From positions 1,435,866 to 1,499,865 of the forward strand of contig CALOFP010000002.1 in NCBI GenBank assembly GCA_942492635.1: a stretch of 64,000 nucleotides of DNA. Reading direction: 5' to 3'. The notes under the pieces were generated by a model. The model did no database searches. It saw nothing but the letters and a program-made list of their open reading frames with translations, and was not told the DNA's origin. Of the stretch, positions 55,425 to 64,000 are shown in pieces; within the stretch, counting starts at the first letter, position 1, and every line of letters starts with the position of its first letter. Origin of the DNA: CALOFP01 sp942492635. Lineage in GTDB: Bacteria; UBP6; UBA1177; CALOFP01. Made by a program: the position numbers and the translations under genes.

Positions 55425-58370
55425 TTATTCATTGATTTCCATTGGTATCCTCTCATCCATATCAAGAATAAAATTACCATATGGATTCACATGTTGATAA
55501 ATCAGAGGGGTTAAAGCTCGATAGTCTTCAACTTGCATCCTTTTTTTCCACTCTTCTCTGGAAAGAACCTCTTGAATCATCAATGTGTTGATATAAACTA
55601 GACAATTTTGTAGAAGATGTAAAGAAAGCACGGAAAGTTCCTGATCTTCAAGATTGTTACTTTGGATCTCACCAGATTTTCCATAGAAGATGAAGCTATT
55701 TGCCGAGTTCCAGTTTTCAACTACATTCAATCCTTCATTAATTTCAATTCTAAGTTCTTCAGACATAAGATATTCACAAAGGAAAATTGTTTTCACAACT
55801 TTACCTAGCTCTTGTAATGCTTTGTAGGTTGGATGCTGTAAGTTGTTTCTGGTAAATCTCTTCATTATTGCTTCGGTTTCTGCTGTTCCAATTTTAAGAG
55901 CAGTAGCATACTTAATCATTTGATCATATTGTTCTTTTATAATACTCCAATCAATGTTTCTGGTAAGTACGGGTTCGAGGTGTTGGAGTTGTTTTCCGAA
56001 TGCCTTTGTTGGTAGATATAATTTCTGTCGATTTATATTTTTAAATCGAGGCATCAATGAGAAATTAAGCATATGTGCGAACGCAAAAGCAACCTCACTC
56101 TGACCATGCGTATCGACATAGTTTTTTTCCACATTCATCTCTGTGCAGTGGTTTAATACTCCCTCAATCATTGCTGCAACTTCTGAGGAAGAGCAACTTT
56201 TTAGTTGTGAATGTATGCATGTAGAATTTTTTTCAACATGCCAGTAAATCATAACTCCGCGCCCTCTATAACGTATGTGCCATTCAGTCATAAGGTTTTG
56301 ATCCCATGCTCCGAACTTTTTTGAATCAGATGCACAACTGGTTCCTTCTCCCCATACAGTGTTCAATCTCTTATGCATAATCCCATTAACAACTGAGATA
56401 ATTGCATTTCTAAGATTCTCTTTATTGATGAATTTTCTTTTAATATACCGGAGATCATCAAATGATTCAGGGTCACTGCTTGCCTTTGCAATTCTTTTCA
56501 AGCCCGTATTTGTCCCAAGTCCATATAGTGTCATAAGTAGCCTTCTACGAATAGTATCCCTATCAAGAGCTTCTCTTATTCCTGATGATTTGAAGTGATT
56601 TGTGAAGTTTGTTAAAAAATCTGTTTCTTTCAAAATATCCAGTAAGTTAACCATCGGCCATTTTTTCATTAATGCTGTTTTTAAAGCTGATAAATTTAAT
56701 GGTTCATCCTGTGGATCTGAAGAAGAAACCGAAATTCTACCACCTTTATAGTTTTTGATTTTTACCTTCTGATTATTTGGGATTGATTGATTTAACCGGT
56801 TCAATGCAGTTTCCATATCTTTCTTCAACTTTGATATGAAATCTTCGACATCACTTGGCTGTTTAAGAGCTTCATAATACTCTTTCCGTTTCAAATCAAA
56901 ATCATCAGGAAGATCCTCTTCAGGATTCCTGTATTTATCAGCACCTTCTATCCAGATCTCTTTACATCTCAGTTTTTCTCTTAGTGCCTGAAGAACACAA
57001 ATTTCATAATTGACACGTTCAATAACTTCCTGGTCTTGCTCATTTTTCTGAATTACAGCATTCCTCCATTTTGATTTAACAACACCCGCGATGGGAATAT
57101 CAGCATCAATGGAGATGTATTTGATAGATGATTCCATATATCTCTTTAAAACATTGATTGCTTCCAAAACAGGACGATGAATATCATTATTAGATTTAAA
57201 TTCAAGCATGTTCAAAAGCTGTGGCAGCATTCTTCTGTAATGTCGGGAATAAGAATTCTTCATAATTGTATAGACTCTTCCCTTAAAAGCCTTGCTGTTC
57301 ATCTTAAGATCTTTAATGAGATTTTGCAGCAACTCTTCATCAAATGCAGGGAAAATAACATCTTTAATAATACCCTCTGGATTTTCTACCGCGAGTTCTG
57401 CTATTTTTCTCAGGATACTATATTTGCCATTAACTTTCTTAATGTCTTTGACCACTTCTTTCTCAACCTTTTTAACAGCCTTTGAGTCAATTTTATGGAT
57501 AATAGCAATGAGTAGTTCTGAGAGATTATCAGTAATTTCCCTACTTCTTATCCAGAAGAATATTGCCAGAAGTGAATATTTTACCTCATCTGGATGTCTG
57601 CGTATTTCTCCCAACAACTCAGACGATACTCGTTGTTTATATTGTCTAAGGATCTTTAGAGGGATTGTGTCAAAAAGATTCTGTGGGATTTTAAGTTTTC
57701 TAATTGTTTGAAGTTTTTTTATTTCACTAAAAACACTTTCAAGACCTATCCGACCTGGGTCACTTCTTAGAATGTTAAAAGTAACCGTACTCTTTAACTC
57801 ATCTTTATCCTCATATATTGAAAGTTCTCTGATCAGCTCATCAATAAGATTTATACTTTCCACCGGAATAGATTTTTTTATGGATTTGAAGAGATTGTTT
57901 TCAAAACTTCTAATTGATGAAGAAATTATTCGTTCTAACCTGTCAGATGTAGGGGTTCTATTTTCAGACTTCGTAGTCTTTTGTATGCTTCATGTTTTAC
58001 CAGTTCCTTATTGTAACAAGGGATATTTTTGTAGAGCCATTCTGAGAGTTGGTCAGCATCTTGAACAGATATTTCTCTAAAATCAAAATATTCTCTTATC
58101 TGTACACGATGATAAATGTGTGTTCTTCCTGTCCATTTATAGTTCTGGAAAAGAGTAGCGTCATTATTGAGTTGTTTTGATATAAAACTGATCACATCTT
58201 GAGGAATCTCTGATTTTATGGAGGGGAAACGCGCCTCTATCTGAAAAAATTTTAATAACACTGCAAAACCTACTCTGTTTATTTCTGTTTTTTTAGATAT
58301 AAGTTCTATATCTTGTAAAGTAAGTGTAAAAAAATTCAATCAACTCCTCAGTTCTCCAGTTCCTTTTCAT
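55425..58370 (-). pseudogene. tnpA: Tn3-family transposase TnpA with two frameshifts
   Basis: The true start is ATG 58370 (minus strand) after GGGAGG, giving KRNWRTEELIEFF. A 7-base A run at 58328-58334 (T run in the gene) is one base too long. The frame then continues TLTLQDIELISKKTEINRVG (the N-terminal DUF4158-type domain) to about 57956. There a run of four C is one short; adding one restores IEPPTSDRLERIISSSIRSF into the main body. The body holds the DDE core: SDSKKFGAWDQN, YVDTHGQSE and the Glu of LEDQELSVLSLHLLQN. Restored length is about 981 aa, as expected for the family. It is either disabled or a consensus error. Terminal inverted repeats were not identified. Confidence 0.9.
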
Positions 58371-58388
58371 TATTTACCTCCCAATCCG

Positions 58389-58534
58389 TATCTAACACAA
58401 TGTATCTTGTGTTAGATTGCACGATCTTGTTTAACCATCTGAAAATACAACCTATAAGAGCGATAAAATCAAATTTTCTTGATTACATGTAACTTATTGG
58501 ATATTCTTGTTTTGCTATATCTAACTTAATGTAT
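58389..58534. promoter_or_regulatory. candidate TnpI recombination (internal resolution) site
   Basis: CTAACACAA (58392-58400), a 6-base spacer and TTGTGTTAG (58407-58415) form the two inverted arms expected of a tyrosine-recombinase core. The 17-base motif TATCTAACNNAATGTAT occurs at 58389-58405 and again as a direct repeat at 58518-58534. It lies between divergent tnpA and tnpI, as in Tn4430-type transposons. The promoters of both genes must also be here. Confidence 0.65.
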
Positions 58535-58542
58535 GGTGAGAA

Positions 58543-59082
58543 ATGAATAATGTTCAGCCGATTAGACAGCTCTCAAAAGTAGAAGAGCTGAAGACAATTT
58601 TATTAAAACAGTCTTATAGAAATTACTTTCTTTTCTTATTTGGAATTAACACTGGCCTTAGAATAAGCGATGTTCTTAAACTTAAAGTCAGAGATGTCAG
58701 AGACTGTTCCCACATTATCATAAAAGAGCAGAAGACAGGGAAGGAAAAAAGATTCATGATTAATAATGAATTACGGTCTGAAATTTTGAGATACACAGCA
58801 AATATGGAGGATCATGAACATCTGTTTCCTTCGAAGAAAGGAGGACATATCGGCCGAGTTCAAGCGTATACTCTGCTAAAAAAGGCAGCGACAAACGCAG
58901 GGCTTGATGATATTGGAACCCATACTCTTCGAAAAACTTTTGGATACCATTTTTACAAGAAAACAAAAGATGTTGCATTGCTCCAAAATATTTTTAATCA
59001 CTCCGCACCAAGTGTTACGTTAAGATACATTGGAATTAACCAGGACATAATTGATGCTGCAGTAGAAGATTTCAGTTTATAG
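58543..59082 (+). CDS. tnpI: short tyrosine recombinase, TnpI-like
   Basis: A 179-aa catalytic-domain-only tyrosine recombinase with all six catalytic residues: Arg40 (NTGLRISD), Lys64 (QKTGKEKR), His127 and Arg130 (THTLRKTFG), His153 (FNHSAPS) and Tyr162 (TLRYIGI). It lacks the usual N-terminal core-binding domain. It is divergent from the Tn3-type tnpA with a recombination-site-like sequence between, so its likely job is resolving cointegrates, as TnpI does for Tn4430. Start ATG 58543; the spacing to GGTGAG is acceptable. AT-rich like tnpA. Confidence 0.88.
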   Translation: MNNVQPIRQLSKVEELKTILLKQSYRNYFLFLFGINTGLRISDVLKLKVRDVRDCSHIIIKEQKTGKEKRFMINNELRSEILRYTANMEDHEHLFPSKKGGHIGRVQAYTLLKKAATNAGLDDIGTHTLRKTFGYHFYKKTKDVALLQNIFNHSAPSVTLRYIGINQDIIDAAVEDFSL

Positions 59083-59154
59083 AAAAAACTCCAAGTAAAA
59101 AGTCATCTTAATTAATTGTTAATTAGAAGTGACGTTACTCAGAGATGGTCATAT

Positions 59155-61415
59155 TTATAGCTTTATTCGTCTGAGTCTTAGCGAGTTGCTTATTACTGAA
59201 ACAGAGCTGAAGCTCATTGCCGCAGCTGCGATAATTGGGGACAATAGCAGTCCAAAAAACGGATATAACACTCCTGCAGCTATAGGAACTCCTGCGGAAT
59301 TGTATATGAAGGCAAAAAACAAATTTTGCCTAATATTTCGCATTGTTGCCCGGCTTAATCTTCTTGCTCTGACAATCCCCATCAAGTCTCCTTTTATGAG
59401 TGTGATCCCGGCACTTTCCATTGCAACATCAGTACCGGTGCCCATCGCAATGCCTACCTGAGCCTGAGCTAAGGCAGGGGCATCATTTATCCCATCTCCA
59501 GCCATTGCTACAATAAAACCTTCTGATTGAAGTTGTTTTACAATTTCGGCTTTTTGATCTGGTAAAACTTCAGCATGAACGCGAGCTATATCCAGTTTTT
59601 TGGCAACAGCCTCTGCTGTGACACGGCTATCGCCTGAGAGCATCACTATCTTTATGCCATCATCGTGTAACGCCCGAGTAGCTCCGGGTGTTGACTCTTT
59701 TATGGGATCTTCAACAATCATCATTCCTGCGGCTTTTTCATCTATCGCAACAAACACAACTGTTTTTCCTTCAGCACGCTCTATGTTTGCTTTTTGTACC
59801 AAATCTAATGTTTTGACACCAAGAGTTTCCAGTAGCTGTACAGTTCCCACTGCTACAGTGTGATTGTCGATTTTCCCGACAACGCCTTTTCCTGTAATAG
59901 ACTGAAAACTATCGACGCTAGTCAAAACTATCGCTCTTTCGTTTGCTCCAGATACTATAGCTTCCGCTAAGGGTGTTCGCTTGCTCGCTCCAGACTTGAG
60001 GCAAGACGTAAAATTTCATTTTCAGTAAATCCTTTTTCTGTTTCTACAGCCACAAGTTTTGGTTTTCCTAAAGTTAATGTGCCCGTCTTGTCTATTACTA
60101 ATGTGTCAACCTTTTCCATAATTTCCAATGCTTCTGCATTTTTTATCAACACTCCAGCCATTGCTCCACGACCGGTTCCTACCATGATTGAGATTGGCGT
60201 TGCAAGACCCAGTGCGCATGGACAGGCAATAATTAATACCGCTACGGCGTTAACAACAGAATATGCCAAGCGGGGTTCAGGTCCCCAAAAATACCAGGCA
60301 ACGAATGCTGTCACCGCAATAAACACTACTGCCGGAACAAAATACCCAGATACTATATCAGCCAGTCTTTGAATAGGTGCTCGAGATCGTTGTGCGTCTG
60401 CTACCATCTTTATAATCTGTGCCAGTAAAGTATCAGAACCTACTTTCTCTGCTTTCATTAACAAGCTACCTGTTCCATTTACAGTTGCTCCGATTAGTTT
60501 CTCTCCGGCAAACTTTGCCACGGGAATTGGCTCGCCTGTGACCATGGACTCGTCTACATTGCTTTCTCCTGCAGTCACTGTCCCGTCTACAGGAATTTTT
60601 TCTCCAGGACGAACACGTGAGTAACACCGGGTTCTACATATTCCAAGGGTACATCTTCTTCTATTCCATTACCTCTTACAATACGAGCCGTGTTTGGTGC
60701 AAGGCCGGGAGCATTTGAATTGCAGCATTGGTTCGCGAACGGGCTTTTAATTCCAGCACTTGCCCCAAGAGCACAAGAGTTGTAATAACAGCTGCTGTTT
60801 CAAAGTAAAGATCTACCAAACCATCTTTCATTTGCATAATGGGGGGGAAAATCTGAGGTGACAATAAGGCCACCAAACTGTAAAGCCAGGTTACTGAGAC
60901 ACCGAGGGCAATCAAAGTGAACATATTTAGATTCCAAGATTGAATAGATTTCCAACCTCGAACAAAAAACGGCCACCCCCCCCACAAGACTACGGGTGTA
61001 GCTAATACGAATTGGAACCATTGAATCATTTGCATGGGAAGAAAATATGGTAGTAATTCAGGTGACAAATCAGATACCATTGCCAGAACAAATGTCGGTA
61101 AGGTTAGAATAGCGCTAACCCAAAATCGAAAAGTCATTGCTACTAAGTCTTCATTTTTCTCTTCAACGCTAACTGACACAGGTTCCAGTGCCATGCCACA
61201 TTTTGGACAGAAGCTGGATGCGGCTGCATGATTTCGGGATGCATGGGACAAGAGTATTTTGTTTTAGAGGTATTGGGAGGAATCGTTAAAGGTTCCAAAG
61301 CCATTCCGCACTTGGAACAAGTGCCAAGCTCCTTTTGATTGATTTCCGGATGCATCGGGCATGTATAAGTGGTTTCAACAAGACCGGCTTTATGGTTCTT
61401 CGAATTATTTTGCAT
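59155..61415 (-). pseudogene. copA: Cu+-exporting P1B-type ATPase, four frameshifts
   Basis: ATG 61415 follows AAAGGAGGATT. Two N-terminal heavy-metal-binding modules read TCPMHPEI...CSKCGMALEP and SCPMHPEI...CPKCGMALEP. Then come the CPC transport motif (IIACPCALGLATP), DKTGTLT phosphorylation site, HP motif in ASEHP, MLSGDSR and GDGINDAPA. The Cu+ signatures are also present: YNSAGVPIAAG in TM7 and AMSFSSVSV in TM8. The frame breaks at about 61210, 60706, 60625 and 59972; adding one base at each restores a single frame of about 755 codons. Three of the four restored junctions match conserved family phrases (PASCPKCG, EPGDYSRVRPGEK, ASEHPLAEAI). No degraded motif is seen otherwise. Confidence 0.9.
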
Positions 61416-61591
61416 AATCCTCCTTTATTTCTGTTAACAAAAGCAAAAAGAGCATATGTTAGCCCTTGTCACCTTGAAAACTCATTTTTAAGCAGGCTCA
61501 CTTCAGTCTGATTAATCATAGCTCAAACTCCTCTCGTGCGGAAAGTAGAATTCGCTAATTAATTTCAAATCTAGATGGTATAGTGGTTGCC

Positions 61592-61610
61592 TGCAAGCAA
61601 TGAGCTTGCA
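61592..61610. promoter_or_regulatory. candidate operator between the copper ATPase and CMD genes
   Basis: TGCAAGC-AATGA-GCTTGCA, a perfect 7-bp-arm dyad in the 274-base divergent gap. It is a plausible metal-regulator or repressor site; no regulator gene is adjacent. The match to any known copper box is not clear. Confidence 0.35.
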
Positions 61611-61631
61611 TTTGAATCAGTTAGGTATCTA

Positions 61632-61658
61632 TTGCACCAAACTATGCTGGTGTATAAT
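61632..61658 (+). promoter_or_regulatory. possible promoter of the CMD-family gene
   Basis: TTGCAC at 61632-61637 and a perfect TATAAT at 61653-61658, with a 15-base spacer (short). The start codon follows about 32 bases later. Confidence 0.35.
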
Positions 61659-61689
61659 AATGTGAGTTAACTAAAATAGAGGTTGGGTG

Positions 61690-62270
61690 ATGCGTGTAAA
61701 TGAAAAAGAACAAATCAGAGTATCCGTGGTATGGGAGGCCGTTTTTCTGGAATCAGAAGAGAAAATATGGGCAGACATTAAAACCTGCTCTCTTCTCTGG
61801 GGAAGAGTTCCAGGAAAACTCTTTATGTCCGTAGCCATACTTTATGGTGTTTTTTGGATCGATCGAAAAAAATCACCAATTGATGAAATTTTGAGATCTC
61901 TAGTTACCGTTCGAGTCTCTCAAATAAACTGGTGTCGTTTCTGCGTGGATATTAACTCTGCTACATTGGCAAAAAGATCCGGCTCAATGGAAAAGTAGAT
62001 GCATTGGAGGAATGGAGAAAATCCAGTCTGTTTAGTGAAAAGGAGCAGGCTGCTCTGGATTATGCAGAAGCTATGACGAGATCAGATGTTTCCGTAAGTG
62101 ATGAAATGGTACTTCAATTAAAGAAATTTTTTGATGAAGATGGGATAGTTGAATTGACTGGACTTATTGCTTTCCAGAATATGTCAAGCAAGTTTAACAA
62201 TGCTCTGGATGTTGATCCCCAAGGGTTTTGCAAACCAAAGTTAACTTCTCAAGAAAAATCTGAGAGATGA
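61690..62270 (+). pseudogene. carboxymuconolactone decarboxylase (AhpD-like) family protein, one frameshift
   Basis: The first part (to 61999) ends in VRVSQINWCRFCVDINSATL, with the Cys-x-x-Cys and following His/Asn-Ser region of the CMD/AhpD fold. The rest (from 62004 in another frame) reads EEWRKSSLFSEKEQAALDYA and VELTGLIAFQNMSSKFNNAL. One added A in the AAAA at 61991-61994 gives SMEKVDALEEWRKS and a single 193-aa frame. These proteins are cytosolic thiol peroxidase-like or decarboxylase-like enzymes. The ribosome binding site (GAGGTTGGG) favours ATG 61690 over GTG 61687. Confidence 0.85.
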
Positions 62271-62460
62271 CACAGAATTGTAAAAATTATTTTGGATTTT
62301 CCATGGATGGATAGCGACTTTTTGTTGTCAACTCTGCTGGAATGGTAACGGCGAGCTGGATTCAGAAGAAAGGGCAGAATTCAAAATCCATATGACAGTA
62401 AAATGACAAAATGTGGACAGGTGGTCGGAGGCGAAAAATAGTTAAGCTCAAGATGAATTT
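62267..62460 (+). pseudogene. anti-sigma-factor zinc-finger fragment (decayed)
   Basis: An ATG overlapping the previous stop (ATGA) begins MTQNCKNYFGFSMDG, then stops. In a shifted frame NGELDSEERAEFKIHM follows, and in a third MTKCGQVVGG. Together these match the pattern C...DGEL..EER...H...C of the zinc-finger domain of ECF anti-sigma factors. It needs at least two frame changes. No sigma factor gene is seen here. The rest of 62461-62781 shows no gene. Confidence 0.4.
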
Positions 62461-62781
62461 GTACAACTACATGGAATCTTCTCAGAGGAATTATTTGAGT
62501 TCTTTGATATGGATTGCATTTGGCATATGAATCTTGTTGAGGAATATTCCACATAGATTATAGATTTTTCTTCATATTATGATACGACTCACTGTCTGTA
62601 GGGTCAGAATTTACCTACAGTTCCAATATACAAGCAGTACGTGTCTAATTGACAGTAAACACACATCTGAAATAACGAACTAATCAAGAGCAATGTTTTT
62701 GCTGTATGAAGCTCTTAGCGGAATGAAATTTGCCATCTATTGTGATATGATATGTTAAACTGGGTAAGATGGAGAGCTGTC

Positions 62782-63420
62782 ATGAAAAAGATACGTGAAT
62801 GGTTCGAATCACTCAAAGAGTGGTGGCGAAAAGTCCTTAAAAAATTGGCAGCAGACAACCGGAAGGTTTTCGGCAAAAAAAGGTCCAGGATGTTGTGGTG
62901 GCAAGGAGCATTGGAAAAAGCATTGAAGGAGGGTGAGATGAAAGGTATTGTGGTGCTTGCGGTACTTTTCTTAGCTTCGATTCTATCGGTAACGCATTAT
63001 GAAGGCAGGCGGTCTGCTTACGACTCACATGAGAGGAAATATGGGATACTTGGGCGGCATATGAGGGGTGAAAAACTTTACATGCATCGGTTTAGCGATA
63101 TCGGTCTTAGTGCAGATCAGAGAAAGAGCATGGAAGATATAGAACGGAAGTTTTATGATGCTGAACAAGAACTAATTTCACAAATTGAAAATGCTCTTAA
63201 AGAGCTTTATAGAGCTTATGAAAGAGATGTGATTTCTGACCAGTCCCTTGATAAGAGAATCACAATTGTTGCGAGTCTTTTGATTGATCTAACAAGAAAG
63301 AAGTTGTTTCTTGAAAAATGACTTTTAAGACATCTGACGCCGGACCAGAGGAAGGGTTTGGGGAAAGGATCCTTGATCGGCACACATGGTTTTGCAAGGG
63401 AAAACTGTCATGAATTTTGA
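62782..63420 (+). pseudogene. Spy/CpxP-like periplasmic metal-stress protein, interrupted by TGA
   Basis: The frame is open from 62752. ATG 62782 has GGAGAG upstream; ATG 62938 has a better AAGGAGGG and starts a signal-like segment (GIVVLAVLFLASILSV), so 62938 may be the true start. The preceding 52 residues are basic and Trp-rich. After the signal comes the first LTxxQ-type motif, DIGLSADQRKSMEDIERKF. The frame stops at TGA 63319-63321 but continues in phase with LLRHLTPDQRKGLGKG, the second LTxxQ motif of the CpxP/Spy fold, to 63420. So the gene looks split by a nonsense change. Such proteins bind metals or act as periplasmic chaperones. Confidence 0.65.
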
Positions 63421-63515
63421 AATCAAGTTACACTATTTATTGAGGGGAAAGTGTTTGACACATTTTCCCCTTTTACATATGCTGGATTATCACAAAACAC
63501 TTAGGGGAGGAACAA

Positions 63516-64000
63516 ATGAGAAAACGTCTGTTGGTTGCAGTTGGTATTATCATTTTTGGGATATCGCTATATGGTGATACACATGAATCTCATCATGGTG
63601 GAGAAGGTTCTCCGCGTATGAGACAGAGGCCGCAGCAAATGATGATGGGAATGCCAATGATGAGGAGAATGTGTGGCATGCATAAAATGGGATGAGCAAG
63701 CCATTTATGATGTTTAATGATCAAAAATTGGCAATGGATGGAGTTAGTGAAGTTACTCGAAGAAAAATCAGGAAGATCATTTTTGAGGCGAAGAGAGAAT
63801 TGATGGGCATAAAATTCTCGATTAATGAAGAAAAGATCAAACTGTGGAAGGGGTATGGGGCAGATAAAGGTGTCAAAAGAAAAAGACATCAGACTTAATT
63901 AAAAAAGTTGCGAACGAAGCAAAAAGCTCTTATTAAAATGAGTGCAAGGATAATATCCTACGTATGCTCCCAAAAAAGCTTCGGAAAAATATAAGAAAGT
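63516..64000 (+). pseudogene. second Spy-like Met/His-rich periplasmic protein, frameshifted and cut by window end
   Basis: ATG 63516 after GGGGAGG begins a signal peptide (LLVAVGIIIFGISLYG), then a Met/His-rich copper-binding-like segment (THESHHGGEG; QMMMGMPMMRRMCGMHKMG) and stops at 63695. The frame resumes from 63692 as MSKPFMMFNDQKLAMDGVSE, VTRRKIRKIIFEAKRELMG, a Spy/CpxP-type helix. One extra G in GGG at 63689-63691 would join them (HKMGMSKPF). After 63898 the pattern appears to shift again. The gene continues past the window edge or is further broken. Context suggests a copper-resistance role. Confidence 0.6.

Noticed and set aside
61571..61630. tRNA gene (GGTATAGTGGTT and TTTGAATC look like D and T loops)
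   Set aside because: No acceptor stem pairs, the distance between the loops is too short, and the central hairpin is better explained as a palindrome.

Overview
The window looks like chromosome of a Gram-negative, probably uncultured bacterium. There are many lipoproteins (signal peptide, lipobox, then an acidic Asp/Glu/Ser linker), a protein with an outer-membrane-type C-terminus, and strong GGAGG-type ribosome binding sites. Giant Cys-rich lipoproteins with calcium-loop/MopE-like DNDCDGE motifs and kelch-type lipoproteins resemble those in deltaproteobacterial/myxococcal-type and other environmental lineages, but I cannot assign a phylum from sequence alone. I found no rRNA, convincing tRNA or CRISPR array.

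Layout. 1-5.3 kb: the end of one kelch-type protein and a complete paralogous 1527-aa lipoprotein. 6-21.3 kb: housekeeping genes. These are an Fsr-like MFS exporter, an M20 amidohydrolase, a pyrimidine cluster (pyrR-pyrB-pyrC with two small unknown genes), a radical SAM enzyme, deoC with two envelope genes, hisC, and an etfB-etfA-acyl-CoA dehydrogenase operon. 21.3-27 kb: an accessory stretch with palindromes, two degenerate copies of a dispersed non-coding repeat, an AT-rich orphan KAP-type P-loop NTPase, and a TetR-amidase pair. 27-31.2 kb: a three-gene signalling operon (GAF-PAS histidine kinase, receiver-HDOD protein, receiver with a degenerate HD-GYP-like domain). 31.3-35.6 kb: small envelope proteins and lipoproteins.

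36-51.8 kb holds the most distinctive block. An OmpR-type regulator overlaps a giant propeller-type hybrid histidine kinase with its own receiver and HPt domains. Next come four secreted proteins in the same direction: a small acidic lipoprotein, a fibre-like secreted protein with a probable SUEL-type lectin C-terminus, a 1865-aa lipoprotein and a 1063-aa Cys-rich lipoprotein. I read this as a candidate regulated cell-surface system of unknown function.

51.8-64 kb is a mobile and metal-resistance region. It has palindromic REP-like elements, an IS200/RAYT-type transposase inside a family of about 344-bp repeats (three near-identical tandem copies and one diverged copy), a truncated IS91-type transposase, and a Tn3-family transposon of the TnpA/TnpI (Tn4430-like) type with a recognisable recombination site. 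It continues with a Cu+ P-type ATPase, an AhpD-like carboxymuconolactone decarboxylase family protein, an anti-sigma remnant and two Spy/CpxP-like periplasmic metal proteins. Almost every gene from 55.4 kb on is broken by single-base indels, mostly in short homopolymers, or by an in-frame stop, while the first 54 kb shows none. This is either recent decay or local consensus error, and it should be settled before anything is concluded about function.
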